A stretch of 42,987 bases of DNA from Nemertoderma westbladi (GCA_032718475.1 JAUCBJ010002533.1:1-42987); one strand, 5' to 3'. Counted from the first letter of the stretch, positions 1-13,353 are shown. Numbers and translations are program-made. The notes: generated by a model from the letters alone, not told the origin.

Positions 1-1689
1 TTGTGCAATGTTATAATGAATAAATACCTGAATTAATTATGCAATGTTATAATGAATCAATACCTGAATTAATTATGCAATGTTATAATGAATCAATGCC
101 TGAATTAATTATGCAATGTTATAATGAATAAATACTTGAATTAATTGTGCAATGTTATAATGAATAAATACCTGAATTAATTTATGCAATGTTATAATGA
201 ATCAATACCTGAATTAATTATGCAATGTTATAATGGATCAATACCTGAATTAATTATGCAATGTTAGAATGAATCAATACCTGAATTAATTATGCAATGT
301 TATAATGAATAAATACTTGAATTAATTGTGCAATGTTAGAATGAATCAATACCTGAATTAATTTATGCAATGTTATAATGAATAAATACTTGAATTAATT
401 GTGCAATGTTATAATGAATAAATACCTGAATTAATTTATGCAATGTTATAATGAATAAATACTTGAATTAATTGTGCAATGTTAGAATGAATCAATACCT
501 GAATTAATTATGCAATGTTATAATGAATAAATACTTGAATTAATTGTGCAATGTTAGAATGAATCAATACCTGAATTAATTTATGCAATGTTATAATGAA
601 TAAATACTTGAATTAATTGTGCAATGTTAGAATGAATCAATACCTGAATTAATTTATGCAATGTTATAATGAATAAATACCTGAATTAATTTATGCAATG
701 TTATAATGAATCAATACCTGAATTAATTATGCAATGTTAGAATGAATCAATACCTGAATTAATTATGCAATGTTAGAATGAATCAATACCTGAATTAATT
801 ATGCAATGTTATAATGAATAAATACTTGAATTAATTGTGCAATGTTATAATGAATAAATACCTGAATTAATTTATGCAATGTTATAATGAATCAATACCT
901 GAATTAATTATGCAATGTTATAATGGATCAATACCTGAATTAATTATGCAATGTTAGAATGAATCAATACCTGAATTAATTATGCAATGTTATAATGAAT
1001 AAATACTTGAATTAATTGTGCAATGTTATAATGGATCAATACCTGAATTAATTATGCAATGTTAGAATGAATCAATACCTGAATTAATTATGCAATGTTA
1101 TAATGAATAAATACTTGAATTAATTGTGCAATGTTATAATGAATAAATACCTGAATTAATTTATGCAATGTTAGAATGAATCAATACCTGAATTAATTAT
1201 GCAATGTTATAATGAATAAATACTTGAATTAATTATGCAATGTTATAATGGATCAATACCTGAATTAATTATGCAATGTTAGAATGAATCAATACCTGAA
1301 TTAATTATGCAATGTTATAATGAATAAATACTTGAATTAATTGTGCAATGTTATAATGAATAAATACCTGAATTAATTTATGCAATGTTATAATGAATCA
1401 ATACCTGAATTAATTATGCAATGTTAGAATGAATCAATACCTGAATTAATTATGCAATGTTATAATGAATAAATACTTGAATTAATTGTGCAATGTTATA
1501 ATGAATAAATACCTGAATTAATTATGCAATGTTATAATGTATCAATACCTGAATTAATTTATGCAATGTTATAATGAATCAATACCTGAATTAATTATGC
1601 AATGTTATAATGGATCAATACCTGAATTAATTATGCAATGTTAGAATGAATCAATACCTGAATTAATTATGCAATGTTATAATGAATAA

Positions 1690-3370
1690 ATACTTGAATT
1701 AATTGTGCAATGTTATAATGAATAAATACCTGAATTAATTTATGCAATGTTATAATGAATCAATACCTGAATTAATTATGCAATGTTATAATGAATAAAT
1801 ACTTGAATTAATTGTGCAATGTTATAATGAATAAATACCTGAATTAATTTATGCAATGTTATAATGAATCAATACCTGAATTAATTGTGCAATGTTATAA
1901 TGAATAAATACCTGAATTAATTTATGCAATGTTATAATGAATCAATACCTGAATTAATTATGCAATGTTATAATGAATAAATACCTGAATTAATTTATGC
2001 AATGTTATAATGAATCAATACCTGAATTAATTATGCAATGTTATAATGGATCAATACCTGAATTAATTATGCAATGTTAGAATGAATCAATACCTGAATT
2101 AATTATGCAATGTTATAATGAATAAATACTTGAATTAATTGTGCAATGTTATAATGAATAAATACCTGAATTAATTTATGCAATGTTATAATGAATCAAT
2201 ACCTGAATTAATTATGCAATGTTATAATGGATCAATACCTGAATTAATTGTGCAATGTTGTAATAAATCAATACCTTTATTAATTATGCAATGTTATAAT
2301 GAATCAATACCTGAATTAATTATGCAATGTTATAATGGATCAATACCTGAATTAATTATGCAATGTTAGAATGAATCAATACCTGAATTAATTATGCAAT
2401 GTTATAATGAATAAATACTTGAATTAATTGTGCAATGTTATAATGAATAAATACCTGAATTAATTATGCAATGTTATAATGAATCAATACCTGAATTAAT
2501 TTATGCAATGTTAGAATGAATCAATACCTGAATTAATTGTGCAATGTTGTAATAAATCAATACCTGAATTAATTATGCAATGTTATAATGGATCAATACC
2601 TGAATTAATTGTGCAATGTTGTAATAAATCAATACCTTTATTAATTATGCAATGTTATAATGAATAAATACTTGAATTAATTGTGCAATGTTATAATGAA
2701 TAAATACCTGAATTAATTTATGCAATGTTATAATGAATCAATACCTGAATTAATTATGCAATGTTATAATGGATCAATACCTGAATTAATTGTGCAATGT
2801 TGTAATAAATCAATACCTTTATTAATTATGCAATGTTATAATGAATCAATACCTGAATTAATTTATGCAATGTTATAATGAATAAATACCTGAATTAATT
2901 ATGCAATGTTATAATGAATCAATACCTGAAATAATTTATGCAATGTTATAATGAATAAATACCTGAATTAATTATGCAATGTTATAATGAATCAATACCT
3001 GAAATAATTTATGCAATGTTATAATGAATCAATACCTGAATTAATTATGCAATGTTATAATGAATCAATACCTGAATTAATTATGCAATGTTATAATGAA
3101 TCAATACCTGAAATAATTTATGCAATGTTATAATGAATCAATACCTGAATTAATTATGCAATGTTATAATGAATCAATGCCTGAATTAATTATGCAATGT
3201 TATAATGAATCAATACCTGAATTAATTATGCAATGTTATAATGAATAAATACTTGAATTAATTGTGCAATGTTAGAATGAATCAATACCTGAATTAATTT
3301 ATGCAATGTTATAATGAATCAATACCTGAATTAATTATGCAATGTTATAATGGATCAATACCTGAATTAA
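1690..3370. repeat. Higher-order satellite block, left copy
   Basis: This block matches 4485-6165 at a constant offset of 2795 bp. I followed the order of unit variants through both copies, including the rare ctttatt, cctgaaataa and tgtaataaa variants, and saw only isolated differences, for example aatcaatacc against aatcaaaacc at 5067. Left of about 1690 and right of about 3370 the unit order diverges. Confidence 0.85.
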
Positions 3371-4484
3371 TTATGCAATGTTATAATGTATCAATACCTG
3401 AATTAATTATGCAATGTTATAATGAATCAATGCCTGAATTAATTATGCAATGTTATAATGAATAAATACTTGAATTAATTGTGCAATGTTAGAATGAATC
3501 AATACCTGAATTAATTTATGCAATGTTATAATGAATCAATACCTGAATTAATTATGCAATGTTATAATGGATCAATACCTGAATTAATTATGCAATGTTA
3601 TAATGAATCAATACCTGAATTAATTATGCAATGTTAGAATGAATCAATACCTGAATTAATTATGCAATGTTATAATGAATAAATACTTGAATTAATTGTG
3701 CAATGTTAGAATGAATCAATACCTGAATTAATTTATGCAATGTTATAATGAATCAATGCCTGAATTAATTATGCAATGTTATAATGAATAAATACTTGAA
3801 TTAATTGTGCAATGTTAGAATGAATCAATACCTGAATTAATTTATGCAATGTTATAATGAATCAATACCTGAATTAATTTATGCAATGTTATAATGAATC
3901 CAATACCTGAATTAATTATGCAATGATATAATGAATAAATACTTGAATTAATTGTGCAATGTTATAATGTATCAATACCTGAATTAATTATGCAATGTTA
4001 GAATGAATCAATACCTGAATTAATTTATGCAATGTTATAATGAATCAATGCCTGAATTAATTATGCAATGTTATAATGAATAAATACTTGAATTAATTGT
4101 GCAATGTTAGAATGAATCAATACCTGAATTAATTTATGCAATGTTATAATGAATCAATGCCTGAATTAATTGTGCAATGTTATAATGAATCAATACCTGA
4201 ATTAATTTATGCAATGTTATAATGAATAAATACTTGAATTAATTGTGCAATGTTGTAATGAATAAATACCTGAATTAATTTATGCAATGTTATAATGAAT
4301 AAATACCTGAATTAATTTATGCAATGTTATAATGTATCAATACCTGAATTAATTATGCAATGTTAGAATGAATCAATACCTGAATTAATTTATGCAATGT
4401 TATAATGAATCAATGCCTGAATTAATTATGCAATGTTATAATGAATAAATACCTGAATTAATTATGCAATGTTATAATGAATAA

Positions 4485-6165
4485 ATACCTGAATTAATTG
4501 TGCAATGTTATAATGAATAAATACCTGAATTAATTTATGCAATGTTATAATGAATCAATACCTGAATTAATTATGCAATGTTATAATGAATAAATACTTG
4601 AATTAATTGTGCAATGTTATAATGAATAAATACCTGAATTAATTTATGCAATGTTATAATGAATCAATACCTGAATTAATTGTGCAATGTTATAATGAAT
4701 AAATACCTGAATTAATTTATGCAATGTTATAATGAATCAATACCTGAATTAATTATGCAATGTTATAATGAATAAATACCTGAATTAATTTATGCAATGT
4801 TATAATGAATCAATACCTGAATTAATTATGCAATGTTATAATGGATCAATACCTGAATTAATTATGCAATGTTAGAATGAATCAATACCTGAATTAATTA
4901 TGCAATGTTATAATGAATAAATACTTGAATTAATTGTGCAATGTTATAATGAATAAATACCTGAATTAATTTATGCAATGTTATAATGAATCAATACCTG
5001 AATTAATTATGCAATGTTATAATGGATCAATACCTGAATTAATTGTGCAATGTTGTAATAAATCAAAACCTTTATTAATTATGCAATGTTATAATGAATC
5101 AATACCTGAATTAATTATGCAATGTTATAATGGATCAATACCTGAATTAATTATGCAATGTTAGAATGAATCAATACCTGAATTAATTATGCAATGTTAT
5201 AATGAATAAATACTTGAATTAATTGTGCAATGTTATAATGAATAAATACCTGAATTAATTATGCAATGTTATAATGAATCAATACCTGAATTAATTTATG
5301 CAATGTTAGAATGAATCAATACCTGAATTAATTGTGCAATGTTGTAATAAATCAATACCTGAATTAATTATGCAATGTTATAATGGATCAATACCTGAAT
5401 TAATTGTGCAATGTTGTAATAAATCAATACCTTTATTAATTATGCAATGTTATAATGAATAAATACTTGAATTAATTGTGCAATGTTATAATGAATAAAT
5501 ACCTGAATTAATTTATGCAATGTTATAATGAATCAATACCTGAATTAATTATGCAATGTTATAATGGATCAATACCTGAATTAATTGTGCAATGTTGTAA
5601 TAAATCAATACCTTTATTAATTATGCAATGTTATAATGAATCAATACCTGAATTAATTTATGCAATGTTATAATGAATAAATACCTGAATTAATTATGCA
5701 ATGTTATAATGAATCAATACCTGAAATAATTTATGCAATGTTATAATGAATAAATACCTGAATTAATTATGCAATGTTATAATGAATCAATACCTGAAAT
5801 AATTTATGCAATGTTATAATGAATCAATACCTGAATTAATTATGCAATGTTATAATGAATCAATACCTGAATTAATTATGCAATGTTATAATGAATCAAT
5901 ACCTGAAATAATTTATGCAATGTTATAATGAATCAATACCTGAATTAATTATGCAATGTTATAATGAATCAATGCCTGAATTAATTATGCAATGTTATAA
6001 TGAATCAATACCTGAATTAATTATGCAATGTTATAATGAATAAATACTTGAATTAATTGTGCAATGTTAGAATGAATCAATACCTGAATTAATTTATGCA
6101 ATGTTATAATGAATCAATACCTGAATTAATTATGCAATGTTATAATGGATCAATACCTGAATTAA
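4485..6165. repeat. Higher-order satellite block, right copy
   Basis: This is the second copy of the 1.68-kb block at 1690-3370. Near identity over about 46 units, in an array whose units otherwise vary freely, points to recent unequal exchange or amplification rather than conservation. Confidence 0.85.
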
Positions 6166-8419
6166 TTGTGCAATGTTATAATGAATCAATACCTGAATTA
6201 ATTATGCAATGTTATAATGAATCAATGCCTGAATTAATTATGCAATGTTATAATGAATAAATACTTGAATTAATTGTGCAATGTTAGAATGAATCAATAC
6301 CTGAATTAATTTATGCAATGTTATAATGTATCAATACCTGAATTAATTATGCAATGTTAGAATGAATCAATACCTGAATTAATTTATGCAATGTTATAAT
6401 GAATCAATGCCTGAATTAATTATGCAATGTTATAATGAATAAATACCTGAATTAATTATGCAATGTTATAATGAATAAATACTTGAATTAATTATGCAAT
6501 GTTATAATGAATCAATACCTGAATTAATTTATGCAATGTTATAATGAATAAATACTTGAATTAATTGTGCAATGTTGTAATGAATAAATACCTGAATTAA
6601 TTTATGCAATGTTATAATGTATCAATACCTGAATTAATTATGCAATGTTAGAATGAATCAATACCTGAATTAATTTATGCAATGTTATAATGAATCAATG
6701 CCTGAATTAATTATGCAATGTTATAATGAATAAATACCTGAATTAATTATGCAATGTTATAATGAATAAATACTTGAATTAATTATGCAATGTTATAATG
6801 AATCAATACCTGAATTAATTTATGCAATGTTATAATGAATAAATACTTGAATTAATTGTGCAATGTTGTAATGAATAAATACCTGAATTAATTTATGCAA
6901 TGTTAGAATGAATCAATACCTGAATTAATTTATGCAATGTTATAATGAATCAATACCTGAATTAATTTATGCAATGTTATAATGAATCAATGCCTGAATT
7001 AATTATGCAATGTTATAATGAATAAATACTTGAATTAATTGTGCAATGTTGTAATGAATAAATACCTGAATTAATTATGCAATGTTATAATGAATAAATA
7101 CTTGAATTAATTATGCAATGTTATAATGAATCAATACCTGAATTAATTTATGCAATGTTATAATGAATAAATACTTGAATTAATTGTGCAATGTTGTAAT
7201 GAATAAATACCTGAATTAATTTATGCAATGTTAGAATGAATCAATACCTGAATTAATTTATGCAATGTTATAATGAATCAATACCTGAATTAATTTATGC
7301 AATGTTATAATGAATCAATACCTGAATTAATTATGCAATGTTATAATGAATCAATACCTGAATTAATTTATGCAATGTTATAATGAATCAATACCTGAAT
7401 TAATTATGCAATGTTAGAATGAATCAATACCTGAATTAATTGTGCAATGTTGTAATAAATCAATACCTGAATTAATTTATGCAATGTTATAATGAATAAA
7501 TACCTGAATTAATTTTTCAATGTTGTAATGTATCAATACCTGAATTAATTATGCAATGTTATAATGTATCAATACCTGAATTAATTATGCAATGTTATAA
7601 TGAATCAATACCTGAATTAATTTATGCAATGTTAGAATGAATCAATACCTGAATTAATTTATGCAATGTTATAATGAATCAATACCTGAAGTAATTTACG
7701 CAATGTTATAATGAATCAATACCTGAATTAATTTATGCAATGTTATAATGAATCAATGCCTGAATTAATTATGCAATGTTATAATGTATCAATACCTGAA
7801 TTAATTATGCAATGTTATAATGAATCAATACCTGAATTAATTTATGCAATGTTAGAATGAATCAATACCTGAATTAATTTATGCAATGTTATAATGAATC
7901 AATGCCTGAATTAATTATGCAATGTTATAATGAATAAATACTTGAATTAATTGTGCAATGTTATAATGAATCAATACCTGAATTAATTTATGCAATGTTA
8001 TAATGAATCAATACCTGAATTAATTTATGCAATGTTATAATGAATCAATACCTGAATTAATTTATGCAATGTTATAATGAATCCAATACCTGAATTAATT
8101 TATGCAATGTTATAATGAATAAATACCTGAATTAATTTTTCAATGTTGTAATGTATCAATACCTGAATTAATTATGCAATGTTATAATGAATCAATACCT
8201 GAATTAATTATGCAATGTTATAATGTATCAATACCTGAATTAATTATGCAATGTTATAATGAATCAATACCTGAATTAATTTATGCAATGTTATAATGAA
8301 TAAATACCTGAATTAATTTTTCAATGTTGCAATGTATCAATAACTGGATTAATTATTATTCAATGGTATTACGAATCTATTCCTTACATAATCATGACTT
8401 CCTTTGTTCTGGAATGATG

Positions 8420-8510
8420 TTAGACAACCACGACTTTAGAGGGGTTGTGATAATAAGTTTTATTAAGTATTATATTATATTATTAAGTATTATTAGTCGT
8501 GGTTGTCTAA
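8420..8510. repeat. 91-bp element with perfect 16-bp terminal inverted repeats
   Basis: Positions 8420-8435 (ttagacaaccacgact) are the exact reverse complement of 8495-8510. The 59-bp spacer is AT-rich and contains repeated tattaagtat words. It could be a tiny MITE or a plain hairpin. No clear target-site duplication is visible. Confidence 0.75.
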
Positions 8511-9493
8511 AAGCATATAATTATATATTTACAGGGGTATTTCCTGACATCTGCGCAATTTTGTTTGAAAATCTGATCATTTATCTGTACATACCGGTAG
8601 GTGCTAATTGGGGTTGGTTGCATTCAGTGGGGAATCATGTTTATGCATTTGGGGCTGATGGTAACATATATTGGGGGTAGGTGGTTTCAACTCTGTTCGG
8701 TGGTACGGTAGGATTTCTAATTTATTGGTCAATGTCTTAATTTAGTGTTGCAGTTTTGTTAGGGTAGGGGTGGGGTTCGTGGCACGAATCCCAGGGTTCA
8801 GTGTATAAATCTCCGAAACCCTTTTATTTTTATAAAATTTATTACTTAGATTTACCTTTTCGGCGGACAAAATGTCCTAGATTTTTCGTAATTTATGGGA
8901 TAGCCTATTTCGTGCAATACTTACCGGAACCTGTATTTACTGTATGGTTTAGTGTAATTTTTCTTGTGGTAGTTGGGTTGGGTTATGTAGCACTAAAATC
9001 GATTTGGTATTTTGTTTTTTGATGGGCCTTAGTGCCTGAGTACTAACAGTGGCCCGAGTGGCCCTAAATGCTAGGTAGTCTCTGCGGGAATAAGACCCCA
9101 TGTCCTATTTTATTGTTTTTGTTCTGGAAGACCACTTGTGTCAACCTCCAGTAAAGAAGGTTGAAAATTTCTACCAGCATTCCAGCACGCATTCTTAACT
9201 TTCCTGGGTGCCTTTAATGCCAGCCATCATTCCTCAACATCGCCATGCGTCTATGTATGTATGAATGTATGTGTAATATCGACTATTGAGTTCATAAGCA
9301 CTGAATTAGAGCACACAATTGGAATAATTAAACGAATACACAGAAATCTAAATGATATACCAATAAATAGTCCTATGAATGAATATCAATATAATTATTA
9401 TATAGAATAAATTAATTGTCGTTGTGTATGTCAAAATTGAAGTTGTAATACATCCCAACCCTTAATACAACAACCATTTTTAGGGGGTCGGAG

Positions 9494-9517
9494 CCCCCCC
9501 CCCCCCCCCCCCCCCCC
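9494..9517. repeat. Poly-C homopolymer, 24 bases
   Basis: An uninterrupted run of 24 C follows gag, near a gggggtcgg word. Its exact length may be affected by sequencing or assembly. Confidence 0.9.
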
Positions 9518-9870
9518 TTAAATTGATATATAAATATTACAATATTAATGTGGTTAATTGGTACACTAGCCTTCGTTTAGCAACATGGCCCCATCAGCGG
9601 AAAACTGGTATTCGAGGGTCTGTTAAACCAAAACGTGGAGTTTCATTACTAATTCGAGAGTAGAACATCGATCCAATTATCCCTATATTTGCTCGCAATT
9701 AGAGGGGAAACTGACCAGTACTGACAATGAAATTGAGGATAAGATGTCTGTGAATTTTCTTACAACTTTCTGATAAAACAAGATTCAATGGTGCTTAATT
9801 CTCCTCCCATATCATGGATATCCGCTATATTAGTCTCACAGATAGTGTACTATAAGAGGACCCACCACCC

Positions 9871-10900
9871 ATGTCTGAAGATATGTATGAGTTCGGTGGC
9901 CTACCCCTTTCTTGCCATGACATTGAGTCCTTAAACCATGATAACAGGCTTACCGACAACGTAATAGAAGCTGTAATCCACTCTTTCTGTCTCCTTCATG
10001 AAGGCCCTGCTAGAGTTTTCAACTCAAAAATCTGGTATTTTGACTCGTATGGAGGCACAAACCGTAAGGCTATTGACTCCATCAAGGAATGGGCTCTCCT
10101 AATGGCAAAATAATCTAAGTTGCCTCTCCCCCCAATCAAAGTGTGTCCATCGATCAAGCGTGTCCAGTCTAACACGCACCAATGTGGGGTATACATATGC
10201 ACTATTGCGAAATGGTGCCTGGAGGGCTGCCAAACGTCAGTCTTGGTAGATATTAACGACTGCTCTATCAGTTCTTTTCGCTCTCTAACATATCTGGAGG
10301 TTTCCACGGGAGCTAGTCTGGTCAGATCTGGTTCTGCACTGAACACACACCACCGTGACCATATACTTACCAACATCCTAATCTCAACCCCCGATCCCTT
10401 ACCCAGGTCCACCACCATACATACCCCTGACTCAACAACATCCATCCAGCCATCCATTCAGCACAAACTCCAGACTTCTATTCCCTCCCAACCCTCACCC
10501 TCCCTATCACCCCACACTGAACCTACTATTAACAATATTCACCCCATCTCACCCACCACATCAAACCATATGGCCTTCACACAATCATCCCACGACCCTT
10601 CCACACCTCAAGAACTTCCCCTCCAACATCAAGATGTTATAGCCTCTCGGATAGACAGCCTGAGGTTCTGTGACCTCAAGCTCCACCTCAAAGGCCTTGG
10701 CCTCCCATTGGCAGGGAACAAAGGTACATTAAAGGCCCGACTCATTGAGGCCACAATCCGGTCACCTGATCACATTGGACTGGTTTCTCAACATGAAAAC
10801 CGCATCATTATTGATCCTGCACTCCCATTGGTCCCGTCTATCCCGAATGCACCCACCACAGTCCACATTTCCCTACCATCCATCGAATGCATCCTGGTTG
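9871..10900 (+). pseudogene. NeSL/R2-type LINE, 5' part: C48 (Ulp1-like) protease and SAP domain
   Basis: The frame opens at ATG 9871 and is broken by one in-frame TAA at 10111-10113; the same frame then runs on. The first 80 codons carry the Ulp1-like N-terminal pattern (FGGLPLSCHDIESL, then RLTDNVIEAV at residues 26-35) and the catalytic Asp in WYFDSYGG (Asp58). Past the stop comes the oxyanion Gln and catalytic Cys segment, VQSNTHQCGVYIC. The stretch that should hold the catalytic His (HW) between residues 50 and 53 is missing, so the protease should be dead. After a Pro/Ser/Thr-rich linker, about 10631-10757 encodes a SAP-like DNA-binding helix pair (DLKLHLKGLGLPLAGNKGTL). A Ulp1-type protease upstream of a reverse transcriptase is typical of NeSL-group LINEs. 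The copy is interrupted at 10901. Confidence 0.75.
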
Positions 10901-11536
10901 CAATTCAATTCAATTCAATTCAATTCAATTCAATTCAATGTTTATTTTTACCCTTCAAATAATAATTCAAAATAACAATAACTCAGTATAAAATAGAAAT
11001 TAACATGAATACATACTATATATGGTAAGTTCTATATAAATGGGTACTGGAGAACAGCCAAATAGCAGTGCTAGTAAACGGCTGCCCACCAGGAGGATGG
11101 GATTATATAAAATGTAAATATATGTAACATTTGATAGAATGGATGTAGTAAGTAGTGGTTTGAAGTAATATTATACTGTAGGGTGTTGCAGATGCAGAAT
11201 AGAGAGGTGAAGAAGAAGATGGCATATAGATAGATAGATACTGTAGGTAAGGTAGAGTAGAAAGTAGATAGATAAGAATAGGAAGGATAGGGACTATGTA
11301 TTAGTATTGCAATAGATTTAGCAATAGATTTATGGTAATTAGTTGGGGCAGACTGCGATTTTTTAACATTTTTTGTTTATACTGTAGGTCTATATATAAA
11401 TGTATTTAGTAATACATAAATTTAATTTGGCGAATGACAGCGAGTTATTTTAGTAGATGGAGATTTAAACAGCAAATATTTTAGTAGACGAATTTGTAAT
11501 ATAATTAAATTAAATTAAATGGTTAAAGTTTAAAAC
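10901..11536 (-). mobile_element. Inserted LINE/SINE 3' end with (CAATT)n tail
   Basis: This AT-rich segment splits the protease/SAP and RT parts of the NeSL-like element. On the minus strand it ends with aaataaacattg followed by about eight GAATT units (10901-10939), the microsatellite tail typical of CR1/L2-group LINEs and SINEs that use them. No coding remnant is visible. A short TGGTT lies on both sides (10895-10899 and 11520-11524), which may be a target duplication, but it is too short to be sure. The exact right boundary between about 11520 and 11536 is a guess. A GATA microsatellite lies near 11230. Confidence 0.55.
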
Positions 11537-13353
11537 ATGGCCCCGTGCCTGGGTATTGTTCATGTAACCTCAAAGAGAGGAAAACGTGGCCCCGCGCCAG
11601 GTGCAAAAATACCAACTCTCCGCCACATTCCCAAGGCATGCCGAGATCTCTGGGCTGACGCAGTTGGCAATGTATTTGAATCCATCTCGTGCGATCCTCT
11701 CAATCCTGACCCCTGGGTTCTTGTTTTTCTCCTGGCTCCTTGTATTTTGGCAAACCCCAAAGGGCAGGTCGCACCCACTGGAAGGACTCTGAGAAAACAG
11801 TGAAATCTCGCCTTCGTAAATGGCTCAGCAGAGACATACTTGCCTTATAGGAAGATACCAACCCGAACCGATCCACAGCAAGGAATCCAAAAAGGCCCAA
11901 CAAAAACTCCACAGAGTCAACCCAGGAATCCAATGGCTGACGGACAGTACAGCAAGGCTGCTCAGGAACTCCTATCCGAAGGCTCGGCCGAGATTTCCCA
12001 GGAAACTTTCCTCGACATACTTTGAAAGCACCCACAGGCCCAACCCCCTTCTCCCCCTATTCGCACTGTTCCACCCCTAGCTTCCATATCTACCGTAGGC
12101 ATCGCTAAGGCCATCAAGACATTCCCTCCTGGCTCCTCACCAGGTCCATCCCAACTCCGCCCAACCCACCTAAAAAAGGTCATCTCCACCCCATCCCCTT
12201 CTAAAGCGAACAGAGCGCTTTCTGCCCTTTGCAGTGCAGCAAACTGTATGGCTTCTGGTCAAGTTCCCCCATCAGTTCTCCCTTTTCTCAGTGGGGCCTC
12301 CTTGTTCCCGTGCTTGAAAAAGGGGGGCAGGCTGCGCCCAATCGCCGTGGGTGAAACCACGAGAAGATTGGTATCCAAGTGCCTTGCTGCTTCCGTCAGT
12401 GCATCTGCTTCCACACTTCCCTCTCCCATTCAGGTCGGGGTAGCCACACCAAATGGCTGCAAAGCCATAGTTAGGGCCGTCTCCTCCTCTTTGGAGGACT
12501 CCTCCAACCCTGCGGACATCAAGTGGGTCCTCCTTGTGGATTTCAGTAATGCCTTTAATTGCATCGACCGTTCCCACATGACCAACAGGGGGACCCTCTG
12601 GGCCCTCTAGCGTTTGCCCTAACGGTCCACCCCGTCTCAAAGATGATTAGGGAGGAAGTCCTGGGTTTGCTAATCAATGTACGGTACCGCGACAATGGCA
12701 CCATTTGTGGTTCCCCAGAGGACCTGCTGAAAGCCCTGGGGATTCTTGAACGTGAAGGTTACTCTAGGGGGCTTGTTCTAAACCATTCAAAATCGCAAAT
12801 CTTCATACCCGAGCTGTCAACCCTACTTTCAAACCCCCTTCCACCCTCCATCCCCGTGCTCTCAATGGGCCTTACCCTCCTCGGCTCCCCTATAGGCCCC
12901 GCATCCTACTGCGAGGCTTCTTTATTAAATAGAATCAACAAGGTGAGAGCTATCATTGAATGGCTACCTGATCTCCAGGACTCTCAAATGGAGATGACTC
13001 TCCTCCGTTCCTGTTTTTCTCTCCCCAAGGTGGTTTTTACGTTGCGATGCTGCCCCCCTAGCCTCATACCCTCTGCCTTCTCCCAGTTTGATACCATGTT
13101 ACAAGATGCCCTGTCCGACCTGGTAGGGGGTTCTCTTTCTACCTGGTCAGCCGATAAGGCCTGTCTCCCTACTTCCATGGGGGGAATTGGTCTGCGTAGG
13201 GCATCTGATCATGCACCTGCAGCCTACATTGCTTCGGTCAGCCAAACCGAACCACTGGTGTCGCAAATACTGCATCATCCCCCTGTTAACCCCCTTATCA
13301 CATCAGCCCTCGCTTCTCTGGCAAAGAACGCCAAAGAGCCGGACTGGCTCTGA
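11537..13353 (+). pseudogene. NeSL/R2-type LINE, 3' part: pre-RT region and reverse transcriptase
   Basis: The conserved protein can be followed only by changing frame. The pre-RT motif LRHIPKACRDLWADAV lies in frame 2 (11537-11800). It continues as KSRLRKWLSRDILAL in frame 1 (11800-11850), then frame 3, then DGQYSKAAQELLSEG back in frame 2. A TGA at 12023-12025 interrupts this before the RT fingers (FPPGSSPGPSQLRPTHL, then RLRPIAVGETTRRLVSKCL and GVATPNGCKAIV). RT box A is VDFSNAFN near 12540. Box B (QGDPLGPLAFAL, 12586 on) follows almost at once in another frame, so roughly 50 residues between boxes A and B are deleted. The catalytic YxDD box reads YRDNG, with the second Asp lost. The frame ends at 13353 without the C-terminal zinc finger and endonuclease of this group. 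Family assignment is by motif; the copy is clearly dead. Confidence 0.8.

Larger units (their letters stand above)
1..8340. repeat. 36/37-bp AT-rich satellite array, about 230 units
   Basis: The array is a head-to-tail repeat of a 36-bp unit of the form atgcaatgttataatgaatc + aatacctgaattaatt, with a 37-bp form carrying an extra t before atgc. Spacing was checked directly (atgcaa at 75 and 111). The unit is about 78% AT. Recurrent variants are gtgcaa for atgcaa, tagaatg or tgtaata for tataatg, aataaat, gatcaat or tatcaat for aatcaat, and cttgaa or gcctgaa for cctgaa. These variants recur in the same order in distant blocks, so the array has higher-order structure. It continues off the left edge and decays at about 8320-8340. 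The 36-bp unit is 12 codons, which gives chance open frames of up to 63 codons at 2178 and 4973. The 37-bp units break them, and I do not regard them as genes. Confidence 0.97.
8341..9870. other. Non-coding interval with a small hairpin and a poly-C run
   Basis: I see no convincing gene here. Open frames at 8324-8680 and 8801-9022 match no family I recognise and show no coding-like features. Visible items are the 16-bp inverted repeat at 8420-8510, TATG-rich short repeats near 9250, and a run of 24 C at 9494-9517. Confidence 0.6.

Noticed and set aside
2178-2369. 63-codon frame with 12-residue repeats (and its twin at 4973-5164)
   Set aside because: It is a consequence of 36-bp units without stops. 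It is bounded by ordinary unit variants and 37-bp units and has no other coding sign.
1-8340. CRISPR array
   Set aside because: There are no unique spacers between repeats; units abut directly and the DNA is animal nuclear.
9996-10457. 153-codon minus-strand frame
   Set aside because: It is the shadow of the C48 protease frame, which has family motifs on the plus strand.
12272-12640. 122-codon minus frame
   Set aside because: It is antisense to the NeSL-like RT motifs, which are clearly in the plus frame.
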